Of a stretch of DNA of 64,000 bases, positions 31,485 to 46,510 are shown in pieces. The stretch is from Adiantum capillus-veneris (taxonomy: Eukaryota; Streptophyta; Polypodiopsida; Polypodiales; Pteridaceae), in NCBI GenBank assembly GCA_014529385.2, contig CM043952.1:154393557-154457556 (forward strand), written 5' to 3'. A program made the translations under genes and the position numbers. Position 1 is the first letter of the stretch. Each line of letters opens with the position of its first letter. The notes beneath the pieces are model-generated. The model did no database searches, had not been told where the DNA came from, and worked only from the letters and a program-made list of their open reading frames with translations.

Positions 31485-31760
31485 GCCCCAAACCTTTGTG
31501 CCCCTTTCCTTATTTCTTTATACTGCTTTAACTCAGTACAAGCCGGTACTTCAAGCTTTGCACCTTCACTCAAAAGCGTGCCAAAGAATGAGCCCATGGC
31601 ACATATTTAAAGGACCTTGGGCTATGAAAAGCAATTACATGAATAGATTTAAACACAAAAGCATATGGTCCCAAAGGAACTAGCACCAAAAGCTACCAAC
31701 GCATTTTGTGAAAATTTGTACAGCTGCCATGGCATCATGTTAGCGCAAAGTCCGAGAATT
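31485..31760 (-). repeat. dispersed repeat B, copy 2, with a conserved short frame
   Basis: Homologous to 17637-17925. The minus-strand frame from 31597 reads 'MGSFFGTLLSEGAKLEV', with 'ACTELKQYKEIRKG' and 'RFGA'. It abuts the truncated LTR, so the junction at 31484/31485 is a breakpoint. Confidence 0.6.
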
Positions 31761-32508
31761 TTATACAACAATGCCACATCATCATTGCAAGAGAATTTGT
31801 GTATGGGTCATGCTTTATTATTATAGGCCCCATCAACAAGGCTCTAAAAGTTGGTAAAACTTCTATAGCTACTTCTTCTTAGGGTTTGGATTTCTCGATC
31901 GAGATCTGCAAGGTGGCTCCATTGTTCAATGGCTTGACACATCAGTAGTTTGTGACACCTATTGTAGTGATAAGAGACTCACAAACTGATGATGTGGCAT
32001 GACCAACTAGAAGAGAAATGGCCAAGTGGACAAGAGAAATTGAGTGGACTAACTTGAAGAAATTATACAGCATCGATCGTCGGGCCCAAAACCCTAAAAA
32101 TAGAAGCTTGAACTTTGGTAGACACACTTGTAAAATGCGATGATTGCTGACATGGCAGATTGTACAGAATTCTAAAAATCGCTTTGTTGTGCTCATGTGG
32201 CAGGTTGTACAATTTTTTGTAAATTTCACTGGCTGCTTTTGCAAATGTCAGCACTATCTTTTGGGGATAGAGCTTTTGGGCTTTATTGCTTTTTGGACTG
32301 ATTGCTTTTGGGGCTCTGCTTTTCGGCATCCCTTGTAAGTTTAAAAGATCCCTTAGGCCTCTTGCTCTGCAAAGCATTTGGACACAGAGTCTGAGAGCAG
32401 AGGACCCTCACGAGTTGTACTTTATTGTGAGCAATGATAAAGAAACACCAAAAGGGGTGGCAGTCTTGGAGGGAGTGCTTCTAGGCACGGAACTCCGTCG
32501 TGCCGTGT

Positions 32509-32588
<80 letters not shown>

Positions 32589-33177
32589 CAATGATTTTGA
32601 AGTTTTCGTTCTTGTGTTGCTATTGATTTCTTGCTTGGAGTGTCCAAGCCTGTAAAAAAGACTGCGGTATTATCAATTAGCATTCTAAATTTTTTATGTT
32701 CCCTACATATTGGCTTCACTCGTGCCTAATCATACGTGGCGTTTCTTCAACTTCCATATCTAGTTTGTCTTTGTTCCGATTATGGATGTTTTATCAACTG
32801 CTGAAGGATTGGGTACAACCAATCACATTGTTCCTTTGCAATAGAGAAGCTACCTTTGTTGTAATTAACACTAGGCATCGAATTCGATTCCATAGCATGC
32901 AAAGCATGAAGAACTCAATTTAAGTACCATGTTAAGTGGAAAGAGAGTATCCATGCTCAAGATCTAAGAACTATACGCAACCAAACTTATAGTATGCATG
33001 AAATCTGAAGAACATGAATGCCACGTAAATGTAAAAATCTACATGATAATTCATAAACCCAACCTTTTTAAACATAGTACCAATCCATTAGCAAATGCTA
33101 TCGATCCTTGAAAAATTACAAATTTTTCACAACCAAATTACTTGCAACTGATTTCTAGCAAAAGTTTGTAACAGTCA
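31761..33177. other. unassigned sequence with a TC microsatellite
   Basis: No gene supported. Short internally repetitive text near 32260-32330 (variants of 'gcttttggggct') precedes the (TC)n block at 32512-32584. Confidence 0.3.
32512..32584. repeat. (TC)n microsatellite
   Basis: A pure TC run of about 73 bp. Confidence 0.97.
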
Positions 33178-33430
33178 GTGCTAACATAAGGTTTGCTTTG
33201 TGCAAGTGGTAAAATTACAAATTGCAACAAAAATTGTCCCCTTTTCAAGTTCAATATGACAAGCCTACAGAGTCCATTCCACCCCAAATTTTGTTTATTT
33301 TAATGTCTTACTATGATCTTTCAAAACTATTTCAAGCTTAATATGACAAGGACACAGAGTCAATTTGACAAAGCAATTTGTCTATTTGAAGGTCTCACTA
33401 TAATCTATGCATTCGTATGGTCATTTAAAC
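33178..33430 (+). repeat. dispersed repeat A, copy 2
   Basis: Plus-strand homologue of 6120-6365 (minus). It again contains two tandem units, and ends with 'gaaggtctcactataatctatgcatt'-type sequence followed by 'ggtcattta' against 'ggtcatta' in the other copy. Confidence 0.6.
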
Positions 33431-33869
33431 TTATCTCAAATGGATTATTGCTTGGGTATTTTCGTTGCAATTTTAAGATACGTTTAAACTGTTGAAGATA
33501 TCAAAGAAGAACGTTAAGAAAGCAGGGAATCTTGGACTTTCGCTTGAGATGAAGGTGCAAATGAGGGTTCTCAATTAGTTAGGGGCGTTGTGCTGGTCTC
33601 AGCGGCCTTGGATCAAGCTGTTAGGCGACAGTTGTGGGGGGAAGCTCGTTGAGCTAGGTCGACCTTGCCTTGAGCTTGCTACTGGCTCACCTCTGCATAG
33701 CAGGGAGCGCTAAGTTTTCTCTTCCCCGCTTATTATCCGAAGCAACGTGCGCTTCATATTTAGCACACCAATTGTATTGTCTACAGCACGTTTAGGTCTA
33801 GCATCTCATTTTCATCGGTGCTTGATTATTAGCACTAGGGGGCCCGGAGACTCTGATGGCCCTTGAACC

Positions 33870-33905
33870 TCCCCCCCCCCCCCGACCGCCCCCCGCGCCC
33901 CCCCA
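33870..33905. repeat. poly-C tract
   Basis: C-rich run with a few G/A interruptions, just before the L1 ORF1 region. Confidence 0.9.
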
Positions 33906-34019
33906 CAAGACTAATGCATCCGCATAAGAGGCCTGAGGCCCAGCCATCCGATCCTAATGGAGGTGCTCCACGATGGTCATCTTAAGAGGTCTATTGAAGG
34001 AGCAATGTGAGGAGAGTCT

Positions 34020-35090
34020 ATCTACATCCCTTCAATTGGAGAGACGACCTTTCAAAACTTGAAGAAAAGTTTACCAAAGGTAGTTGAAGTGGATAATGCA
34101 TGCACGATGTTGGTCCCACTAGCGCTAATGAAAAAGCAGCTTGCCACGGTGGCCAATTCTTCTTTGGTTTTTGGCTTTATGGGCAGAATACCATCACAGG
34201 TAGAGCTCATCACATGGATCTCTCGTCCGACGGTCCTAAACCATGGCGAATGATTGATTATGTCCAATATTTAACTAAAGGGTTTTGCACTGTCAGGTTC
34301 AATGATTTAGGTATAACTAATAAGATCCTTGCCAAAATCCCATTGTACCTCAACCACTCCCCAGTTTACTTCTTGCCGTGGAACACGGCTTTTGAATCCC
34401 TCGAGGCCTTCAAGAATTTATGCCCTGTGTGGGTTGATTTCATCAACTTACCAATGTGGTTGTGGGATAACCTTAGAGACCTCGCAAGCACCGTCGGTAT
34501 TCCTCTAATCGTACCAGCACACAAGCAACTGGGGACTGCGGCAAATAAAGTGTGCATTTGCTGAGATGTACGTAAACCTCCTCCAGAGAGCATGGTAATC
34601 AATGTAGGTGTAGGTTTGAAAGTGATTCCTCTTAGATTTGATACTTTTTTGGAGCATGCTTTAAGTGCAATGGATTCGGCCACTTTGCTAGAGACTACCA
34701 TATGAATGGTACTAGAGAAGTTAAAGAGGATAGAGCTGATTAGGCACAAGTGACCTCACTCAAAGAACCGTCAGTATGGAACATGGAAGTTGAAGCTACA
34801 AAGCAAGGAGAAGGTGGAAGCAACAAGGATAATGAAGTGCTCGAGTATGGCAAGTTGGGCACTCATAAGGACACTCCCCAAGAACATTTGGCGATTGAGC
34901 CAAGCCCTAATGGTAAGAATAGCCAAGCCACACCAAGTTTGCAATTTGTTGCATTCCCTGTGGTCAAACCTTCCATGAAGCCTCGTCAAAAAATTGCCTT
35001 GCCCCCGGCCACTAGGCCGATGGAGTGCAAGAGAGTAAAAACATTGGCACAGAGTAACTTCCATCGCCAGGAGAACCCTCTAGGTTTTTA
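34020..35090 (+). pseudogene. plant L1 LINE ORF1 (DUF4283 domain and zinc knuckle), broken
   Basis: The RNA-binding ORF1 of plant L1 elements. The frame 34100-34564 contains 'KGFCTVRFNDL', 'PVYFLPWNTAFESLEAF', 'PVWVDFINLPMWLWDNLRDLAS' and 'GIPLIVPA', the DUF4283 signature. A zinc knuckle follows at 34657-34700, C-F-K-C-N-G-F-G-H-F-A-R-D-Y, whose last Cys is replaced by Tyr. A TGA at 34562-34564, further frame changes and a low-complexity C-terminal part (34750-35090) complete the remnant. The endonuclease-RT gene lies downstream on the same strand. Confidence 0.85.
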
Positions 35091-35274
35091 AGAGTCCCCC
35101 TTCAATTTGGATAACGTCTTTGAGGTGCTTATGGATAGGGATCCAAAGGGTTTTCTTACCTCGGAGCTACCCTCTTCTTGGATGATTGTGATGGAGGAGG
35201 AGAGCGAAAGAGACGCAGCAAGGTATGGCTCTCAAGACATGGAGGAGTTTGTCCCACTCTCCCCATAATGGACG

Positions 35275-38200
35275 ACTTACATATTCAGCCTTGGAATGTG
35301 AAGGGCATAAAATCTGCAAAGAAAATCCCTTCTTTTGGGAGGAGTTTAAAAAGCAGCTACAAATTGTTGGCTAATTCAGGAGCACCATCTTGATACTTCC
35401 TCTTGTAGGAATCAAGAAATAGGGAATAAGTTGGTATATTAGGACGATGGCACTTTGGGGTATAGTGGGGTGCTCTCCATTTTTGACACGGAATCGGAGC
35501 CACATGTTGTGTTTAATCATGCCTCATGGAGAGTCCTTGGGTAAGGGTCAAGTGGTCAGGTCATTCCTTCACCATTATCAACATTTATGGTCCCTTTTAT
35601 GGGGAGAGCCAAACTATTGGTGGATCTCAGGGAGAAGCATTTTAAAGGTGATTAGTGCATCATAGGTGATTTCAACATGGTAGAATCTCAAAAGGATAAG
35701 ACGGGATGAGCTAGTTTATTGGTTGTCTCTAAAAAAGCCAAATGTCAAGCATTTTGCGAGAAATGGGTAATTCTTGATCTGTGAAATGCAATTCCTTGGA
35801 ATAGCTCTCCTGGTTTGACATATACGAGCCTCCAATATGCCAACATGGCATCTTGTCTAGATAGGTGCTACATCTCTCATCAGATGGATTGGCTTCCCCT
35901 CTCTGTGCTATTATGTGTTGATACCTTCAAGAGTATGTTGGATCACTTTCCTCTGAAGCTTCACATAGCTAGAGTCAATAATGACGCTTGCTCCCGGAGG
36001 GGAAGAAAAAGAAATTAGTATCAGGGGATCATCTCTTTAAGGAATCTCTCTTCACATCCCTAGACAAGATGGCTCTTTTCAAGCTAAGGTAGGATGTGGA
36101 GGCTGCTGACCCTCGAGCCTTGCCCTCCTTAGTGCGTATAATCTAACCAACAATAAAATGAGCAGGACCCAAAGTGAAAAAGGCTCAAGAGGTCACAAAT
36201 AGGGAGCTTAAGGAAGAAGTAGGGGAGCTTCTCAAAAGAAAGCAAGAAGGAAGAGATCTTGAGGAAGAGCACAAAATATGGCTTGAGGCCAAAGCGCGTC
36301 TCGTTGATTTGCAAGCCAAGGAGATCAATAAGACCCGAATGCTAGCCAGAGAGCTTGACCTCAAACCCGAACTCGCCAACCAGGTCCATTTCTTTAGGGC
36401 TCTCAAAGTCAAAAGAGAAGGGATTTTATCACAAAAATCACTGACGATAAGGGAAAAAAAGTAAGAGACTAGAATGCTATGACCAACCATTTGAGTCAAA
36501 TTATTGATTTGCTAGAAGTCTCTGCTCATGGGGTGGAGGAGGCTAGAGCCCATCTGCTTGGTACATTCAAATGTGATATACTCCCTACTAAAGCAAAAGC
36601 ATTAGAGAGACCAATCTCTATTGATGAATGTTGGATAGCCTTGCAGGTAATGGGGAAGGCCCTGGGTGGGATGGGCTCACTGTCAAATTCTTCAAAGAAT
36701 TCTAGGAGGATCTCAAAATCCCAATAGCACAGCTAGCTAGCAGGGCTCTTCTGGAGGGGCAGTTGGATGCGAGCCTTAAAAGAGGACTGATAAGCCTATA
36801 CCCAAGCTGGTTTGTTGCTTGTTGCTAAAGCACTAACAGCCTATCTCCATGATGAGAGTTGCATTCAAGATCATTGCTAAGGTGGTTGCGTTAGGACGGG
36901 CTTCAACCCGGAATAGAGTCATCACCCCCCACCAACATGGTTTCATCAAAGGACGCTCAATATACTAAGAAAGAATGTAACCTCCTCCAACTTGAACTAG
37001 ATAAGGCCTATGATAGAATCTTGTGGTCTTACATTAAGGCTGTCAAGGCTTTGGGATTTGGACCCAAAATGCGTGCGATTATTTGCATACTCGGGGAAGG
37101 AAGCTACTTCAAGCTTCTCTTCAACAACAAGATAGTGGAAGGGTTTGAATTCAAGTGTTTGATCAAGAAAGGCTACCCCCTTGCCCCTCTACTTTTTTGC
37201 AGTTGTCTCAGCCTCCGGTGATCGCACTTGAGGATCGAGGAAAGGGAAAATTCAAGGTCTTTCACTTCTTGGAGGAAAACAACTGCTTGAAAAGATGTTT
37301 GCAAACGACTCTTTGCTCTTTCTTAAAGCTAACTCAAAAATTCTAAGAAGAGCCCTCAAGATTGTTCAATTGTTTGCTTCTGCTTTTGGCTCAATGTGCA
37401 GTATTGAAAAATCAAGATTGATTTCTCTTTCAAAAAGCAGCTTGCTCAACCCCACGGAATGGTCAAGGGAAGCTATAGGTAAGGGCACTATGCTTAGGCA
37501 CTTAAGCGTGCCACTTGAGGTGGGCATTACGAACGACAAGCAAAAATTTGACTGGTTCTTGACCAAAATAAACAACAAAATGAGAAGGTGGAAGTTTGGG
37601 CTCCTCCTCTTCCATAACAAAGTCACGATGATTAATGCTTTCATGATCCTATACGTTTCCTTTGTATCGCCGCTGCTAAAACTAAGCAAATCCAATTGGA
37701 AAGAATTTTTGAATCCTATCAAGCAGTTCTTGTGGAAAATCAACATAGAAACCTCAACCCCTTGCCAATGGGGGAAATGGGAATGGGTTGCAAGACCAAA
37801 GAATCAAGGCGGAATCGGGACTATTGACCCATGGTACATGCAAAAGCTTTGTGCGCTAAACTGGTTGTCTCATTTACGGAACAGAAAAAGGAATGGGCTA
37901 TTACGGTGTGGGATATGATTAACGAAGCAAAGCTTGCTTCGAAAGGGGGCACTTGGAAGAATTCCACATTGTAGGACAAGATTTTGGTGCCTTTTTGGAC
38001 ACTCCTGAAGCTTGGAGGATGCACAGGGGGGCTAGCATGAAAGTGTAACAAAGCAGCTTCAACCCTAGAATGGGGGGCGAATTTCAGATATTTCAGGGAT
38101 TTGTCACTCAACTAGTCCCCTTGGATCTCCAAACTTGTAAAGGGTTCCTTAGGCCCCTTTTGGAGGGAAGTTGCACGGTTGGTAAGCAAAACAAAGGAAT

Positions 38201-38900
38201 CTCTAAACTTTCTCATGTTTGGGACGATAGAAGCTTTTGCTGGAAGGATGTGGAGATATTAGTGATGCAACATAACTTGGGTATGCATGAAAGGCTTCTA
38301 ATTGGTAGGGTCTTGGAAGTACTTATATCCTCACCTCCACCTGTCAATGGATCATAAATTGACTGGAGAGCTTAGCATTGATTGAAATACAGAGTGTTCT
38401 TGCTTCCCAAGACCTAGAGTACCTATAATTTGTTGATATACAAAGCGGATTGGTTCGACCCGCACACCAAAATTTGGAAGAAAAATTGGTCAAAAGAGCA
38501 TTGGCAAAGGAGTGTTAAGGCCATTTGAGCGACTAAATGGCCTGAATACATGAAGGTATTCATCTAGAAAGTGTTTTGGGGAGCCTTGCCTATTGGATTA
38601 GGTGCACACAAGAGGGCTCTTGGTTTGGTTGTAGGTCAACCTCTGAAGACCCCCTTCATCTATTCATCAAGTGCCCTACTCCACGGGGGTTGGCCGCTAA
38701 GGTTTGCAAATGGGTACGAAGGACTTGGAAGATCATCTTTTTTACGGATGACGTGGTCTTGGGAGGGCGTGAATTCCAAAGACAAGCCATTTTGGCATGC
38801 ACCCAAATTATTATATTTTGCTACCTGACTAGGTCTAGAAGTCTAGGAACCTTTGGATATTTGAGGCCAATCTGGCTATAGCTCGTTTTGATGATTTTGT
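35275..38900 (+). pseudogene. plant L1 LINE ORF2 (endonuclease, RT, zf-RVT), heavily broken
   Basis: Segments in order: endonuclease start 'WNVKGI' (35296); 'FTIINIYGPFYGE' (about 35560); 'GDFNMVESQKDK' (35670); 'LTYTSLQ', 'LDR' and 'LDHFPLK' (to 35970). A coiled, charged linker follows (36170-36470). The RT comes next: 'HQHGFIKGRS', then 'LELDKAYDRILWSYI' (36990), 'GYPLAPLLF' (37180) and the active site 'FANDSLLFL' (37299), where the usual second Asp position pattern FADD reads FAND. The C-terminal zf-RVT-like region follows ('WKFGLLLFHNKVTMINAF', 'NQGGIGTIDPW', 'CRSTSEDPLHLFIKCPTPR' at 38630). Many stops and frameshifts; not functional. Confidence 0.88.
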
Positions 38901-39340
38901 GCGTATGAGCACTGAGTTGATCCATGGTGTTGGAGTAAGGGAGAGTTGATGGACAAGGATGAAGAATTAATTCATGCATTGAGCTGCATAGAACACTCAA
39001 GAGGGTAGGTCTATCACCATTTTGCATCCTCTTTGTTTGTGTACAAGCCTCTGTTGGATCCCTAGCCCCCCCCAAGGCACATGTAGTCTGAGGGCGCTTG
39101 TATTCTTTTTGAGTTAACATAAATTCTCTCAACTCACAATTGTGAGTATGGCTAAAAAAAGGTGTGTTTAAACTATTAGAGTTTAGGCATCCCAAGTGAA
39201 CTACCCAATGTGTTCCCATTATTTATTTTACCTATTTGTCAATGTTTGGGTAGGTAAAGTTACTGAGGCTGGTATATATGCAACCCCTTACCCCCCATTG
39301 TATTATTCTGAACTCATTGCCAAGGCTAGTTGGTTCAAGA

Positions 39341-39342
<2 letters not shown>
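38901..39342. other. L1 3' flank, unassigned
   Basis: The block at about 39168-39235 ('ttagagtttaggcatcc', 'gtgaactaccca') is similar to 45688-45765, so it is a dispersed tail sequence, possibly the 3' region of the L1 family. No gene. Confidence 0.35.

Positions 39343-39403
<61 letters not shown>
39343..39403. repeat. (CT)n microsatellite
   Basis: A pure CT run of 61 bp, located 230 bp before the ORF of the non-L1 LINE. Confidence 0.97.
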
Positions 39404-39406
<3 letters not shown>

Positions 39407-39632
39407 CGCAGCCGTTTTTTGACCTAGTAGACAACAGTCCACTCTTTTGATCATAACTTCTTCATCCGAACTCCGATTTGGGTGATCTATAGCCTCAATC
39501 GAAGAGCACAAAGTCCTCTACGCATTGATGTAAAGACAGAAATTTTCAGAGTTATAGAAGGCGTTTCTGTAGTAGCATTTCCGAAGTGAACAGGTTCAAC
39601 AAAATTGATTCTCATCTTCTATTTTACATACA

Positions 39633-42600
39633 ATGTCTTCCGGCACTCGCAAGGGTTCTTCTTCTTCAACAAGGTCCACAACCATTGTGGAAAATGATCC
39701 AAAATCTCATAAGTGTGGAGATAGCAACACAACCACCCAACCAACGACATCGGAAACCATGATCATGGCGTACTTGGTATCATTGCAGGAGACCGTAAAC
39801 AAACAAGGCGAAGACTTACGAGCACTTGCAATGGAGAATGGCACACTAAGGGTACTTGTGGTTGAGAATGAGAATCTCAAGAGGACACTTGAGATGCAAA
39901 CAGCACGTTTGATGCAACTTGAAGAGGAAGTCAAGGAATGTAAACGCTCTCTTGTGGACTTGAATGCTTTGAAGGAGCGGATGAGCAAAGTAGAGCATGA
40001 CCATGTATTGAAAGAGGAGAAATTTGACACTATGAGCCGGGATATATGCGACATGAAAAATGTATGCACAAACAAGTCTTGGGCTGATGTATGTGGTAGC
40101 AATGTGGTTTCTAATTCCTCACTCATGCAAGCTATGGTTCAAACAAGCAAAGCCGATATTGTGACATTGATTAACGGCTTGGAGGATTACAATGTACATT
40201 CATTGATGTGGTCAAAGAATCTCAAGCAACGAAGAGGACAAGGAGGGTTAGCATGTATGGTTAAGAAAGGATTGGAAGATTTTGTATCAATTGTGAAAGA
40301 TGACAAGTACAAACGTTATGTATGGCTGAAAATTATGACACCAAAAAGAGCACCCATTTTTGTAGCCGGTTGCTACATTCCTCATCATGATTCTCCCTTT
40401 TATGCTTGTATGGATAGAGATCAACCATTTTCTGATTTGGAAGAGGACATTGCTTATTTCAAAGGTGAAGGTGATGTTATTGTATTTGGGGATATGAATG
40501 CTCGCACAAAAACATTGCAACATGATACTCAACAATTTGATATGCCATACATTTCAAGGGAGTTGGAGGAAGTTCACTTGTATGATCGTACTTAAATGGA
40601 TGAGAAAGAGCCGGATTACTATGGAAAGTTACTTTTACACATGTGTAATAGCACGGGTATGCTCATTGCCAATGGTGTATCTTTGTGGAGTGGAACCAAT
40701 GGATTTACATGTAGGAGACATAATGGGGATAGTGTGATTGACTATATGCTACTCTCTGAAGCCATCATGTATCGCATAAAGAGTTTTATGTTTGGTCAAT
40801 GGACCCCGGAATCCGACCATCGCACCTTATGTATTGACCTTTCATGTGGAGAAGCAACTAAGCATGATAATCTCAGCCAAAGGAAATAGAAGTTATCACT
40901 ATGTATGGATTTCAAACGGGCACCAATGTACATTGAAATGGTTGAGCAAAAATTATGGATGAAAAATCTTCAATGTGATGCACCATTGGAAACTAAATGG
41001 GAAGCTTTCAAGAAAGCTATTTGTTCTGGTGCGGAAGAATGCTTTGCCATAAAGAATCTCCATGGTATCAACAAAGATAGATCACGCAAAAGGTGGTTTG
41101 ATAAAGAATGTCAAGATGCTCGAAAGTCCTTGATAAAGCTTGATGCAACTATGGACAAAGACAACTATCAAAGTCATTTGCATACATACAAGGCATTGAT
41201 TCAAAAGAAGAGAAGAAGATGGAAACTAAAGCAACAAGAATTTCAAGTCCAAGAAAAGGCACATGCATGTGGAAGATTTTGGAGAAACTTGAGAGGCAAG
41301 CGAGTTGAGAATTTTGGTAACTTGAGTCTAGTGGATATGTACACACATTGTAGGCAATTATATGAGCAAGCAAATACTGAAAAAATGCCATTTTATGGTT
41401 CACTCCCATGTATGCCGTCTTTTTTTACTATTGAGGATGTATGCGGTGGGCTTGAAAAGTTGGCCACTCGCAAAGCGGGAGATCTTCAAGGTATCAAGCC
41501 GGAGATGATCAAATGGACGGGAGATTTTACCCATGAGTGGATGTGTGATATGTTCAACCTTTCACTTCAACACGGTATGCCTTATGATTGGAGTACTAAT
41601 TGGGTTAAGCCTTTGCATAAAGGAGGGGATGTAAAGAATGTAAGCAACTACCGGACTATAATGATTGGGTCTCTTATGGCAAAGTTGTTTGGGTGCATAA
41701 TGGAAATGAAATTGAGTGATTGGGCTGAAGAGAATGACAAGCGTGCAAAGGGACAAGCGGGTTTTCGTCGATGCCATAGCACCATTGATCATCTTGTCAC
41801 TCTTCGTGTTCTTATGGAGGAAAGTCAGTTGAAAGGCAAGAGATTGTATTGTTGTTTTGTGGACTTTAAGAAAGCCTTTGATATGATTCCACGTAACAAT
41901 TTGTGGAGAAGGATGGAAGAACTCCAAGTGCCAAGTGAGTTTATGCTTGCGGTTTCTCGAATCTATGAGAAGGTGATTTGTCAATTGCGCATGGGAAGAG
42001 AAATTTCAGAAATTTTTGTAAGCACTATTGGGGTTAAACAAGGATGTCCATTGTCACCAACTCTCTTTGGTCTATGCATCGATCAATTGGAACAAATGGT
42101 ACTTGACTTTATGCAAGAAGAAGGCATTGAAGAGGTCACTATTTGCAATGCGGTAATTATGCTTTTGTTGTATGCGGATGATGTAGTGCTTCTAGCACAC
42201 ACTTTAGAAGATGCACAAAAGCTTATGGTTGTCCTTGAGAACTTTTGCTTGCATAGTGGGCTGATTGTAAATGAATCCAAAACAAAGGTTATGCTTGTGA
42301 AAACCAACCATAAGGAGAAGCCATGCATTGTGTACAACAACGAGACACTTGAAGTTGTTGAGAGCTTTAAGTACCTTGGCCTTGAGGTTCCATCCAATCA
42401 CAAGTGGCATGAATGTGCTATGCGTCGTTTGGAAGCGGGAAAGAGAGCATATTATGCATTTGAGAACATGTGTAATGCGGGAAACATCAAGTGTTGGGTT
42501 CTCAAGAAGTATCTTTTTGATGCATTGGTGACACCGGTTCTTCTTTATGGAGTTGAAGTGTGGGGCGGGAGCATCTCAAAGTCTACTTGGAAAGAGTTTG

Positions 42601-43415
42601 AGAATGTCCAAAAGCGTTTTCTTACAAACTTTCTCCAAGTTAAGACACAAACACCATATATGCTCCTACTTCTTGAGTCGGGATCTCTTCCAATTGAGGT
42701 TATGGGCATGGAAAGGGTTGTGGAGTACATGATAAAGATGCGTCAAAACCCCTCACATCGACTTCCTACAATTGCATGGGAAGCAAGCAAAAAAGTTCAA
42801 AAGACGCATAAAAGCAAGATCTTGAGCACGGGATGGATGCAAGACATAAAGAAGTGGTTTGGGAGATGGGATGCATTACACTTGCTACATGATGCTTCAA
42901 TTGACTCTCAAGTGAATGAAGCTTTTCTACAACGCCAATGTATTACGGCTTGGGAGAAATCCGGTGGGTCACGCTTCATACATTACACCACCTATATTGC
43001 CCCCAGCTACAAAACCATGTTCTTCGCTGAGAGAGGAAACCGTACTCACACTTACATGCTTGAGCCTATTCCCTTGTCCGCGATACGCACTATCGCAGCA
43101 ATTCGGCTTAGCTCCCATTTCCTTCGATGCGAGATAGGGCGTTGGGGCAATGGAGAAGAGTCAAATCGATTGTGCACATTATGCTCACTGCAAGTTTGAG
43201 AGTCTGAGTACCACACACTACTAGAGTGCTCAGCTTTTGATCACATCCGAACTTGCTTCTCTCACATTTTCAGCCATAACTTAAACCTACACACTTTCCT
43301 CTCCCAGCCAAAGTGTGGGCTCTCCATTGCGACTCTCATCACTACAATTTTGGAGCATCGAGAGTCACTCATCAGCCATACACATACTACATCACATGTA
43401 ACTTTGGTCCCATAG
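39633..43415 (+). pseudogene. LINE polyprotein: coiled coil, AP-like endonuclease (partly deleted), RT, C-terminal zinc knuckle
   Basis: One frame runs from the ATG at 39633 to TAG 43413-43415, with no frameshift and only three in-frame stops: TAA 40593-40595, TAG 40887-40889 and TGA 43197-43199. The N-terminus is a Ser/Thr-rich leader and a coiled coil (residues about 50-140). The endonuclease shows 'GQGGLACMVKK', 'VFGDMNART', 'GDSVIDYMLLSE' and 'ESDHRTL', but its first portion is missing. The RT has 'VKPLHKGGD', 'GQAGFRRCHSTIDH', 'FVDFKKAFDMIPR', 'GVKQGCPLSPTLF' and the active site 'LLYADDVVLLAH'. The C-terminus has 'LLYGVEVWGG' and the knuckle CTLC...EYHTLLEC, split by the TGA. It resembles animal jockey/CR1/L2-like RTs more than plant L1 (recollection). 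Confidence 0.85.
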
Positions 43416-43448
43416 GTCATATTTGACCTCCGAGGACGATAATAAAAT

Positions 43449-45300
<1,852 letters not shown>

Positions 45301-46510
45301 AAGTGCTCCGTATAATTAATTTGGACCTTGTGTTGGAGTTCAAGTTATGGGTGTTTGAACCCGTGGGTTGGAGTTGAAGGCATAAGTATCTGGTAAGGAA
45401 CCAATCAAACATATCTAAAACACTATGGATGAGTGAACCAATTCATTGTTGTTGGTCGGATTATGGATAGGATGTGTTCCATAGTTTATTATCTTGGATG
45501 TAGTGTGGTCTATAGTGCAAATTTCCCAAAAGGCAACCGATGCTCAAGATGGCATTCTTATAAGGTACAAAGTTGAGGGTAGCAAATCCGAGGTGTATCC
45601 AGTGGAAGGTACCTCTACTCGGGTGTCCATGATAGCTTCTTCATTGACTATGTCTCACTATTTATGTCCACTATGAGCTGCAGAGAGGGCGTTAGAGTTG
45701 AGACATCTCGAGTGAACTACCCACCAATGTGGTCCCATTTCTTATTTTCTCTTTTAGGTATTTATTTAACTTGGGATGGCTTTCGATGATCTAAATGAAA
45801 TGCAACTTCATTAAGAAGATTATTTTACAAGGCTCATGGAAGACAATGAGTCTACTCTGAAAATTTCCTGACAAAGCAACAAAGTGAGCAAGGTGATTCT
45901 TGAGAAACAACTCACTAAATTGAAGTTGCTAGCCCCTTCTAGATTGAAAATTTGAGGGTTGAGAAGTTATCCAAGATGTTGCTAGAATAGCTCACATGAA
46001 CCTTGTCAACTTGGGATCATTAGGCGTTGCTAAACACATTGGAGCTTTATGTGTTTCTCTTGTCAAGACACTAATATTCTATGAGAGACTTGAGAGCTTA
46101 GATATAACTACATCCAAATTGAGACATGGCATTGAGGCCATCTATTCATAGACACGTGGGAGTTTCCACCATTGTTTGCATTTTTGTTTACAAATGCACT
46201 TTCTCTACTTCCGTTAGTAAAACTACATGTCTTTTGACTCTTTTCCAATTTTCTATACACCGTTGGGGTCACCTGTAGTGTGGCAACACTCTTCTAAGGC
46301 TTAATTTTATCCATTAAAACTATCTTGTACATGTTGCCTAGTTTATTAAGAAACACTATGGCTCTTGTGAGTGGGTCTAGTCTATGTGCGATTTTTGGCT
46401 CATCTGACTAGTCTAGGGTCATGTTGATGTCCTTGTGCACTTTAAAATTTTTCTCAAAATCATTCTTATAGTGATCACATTAAAAACTTACCTAAAAGAA
46501 TTTGCGTACT
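45301..46510. other. unassigned sequence between Copia and L1 fragments
   Basis: Only short frames. The block 45688-45765 resembles 39168-39235. Otherwise nothing recognisable. Confidence 0.3.

Noticed and set aside
33870-33905. Poly-C run as a telomere-like or i-motif element
   Set aside because: Irregular C run with no repeat unit; could be an assembly or polymerase artefact.
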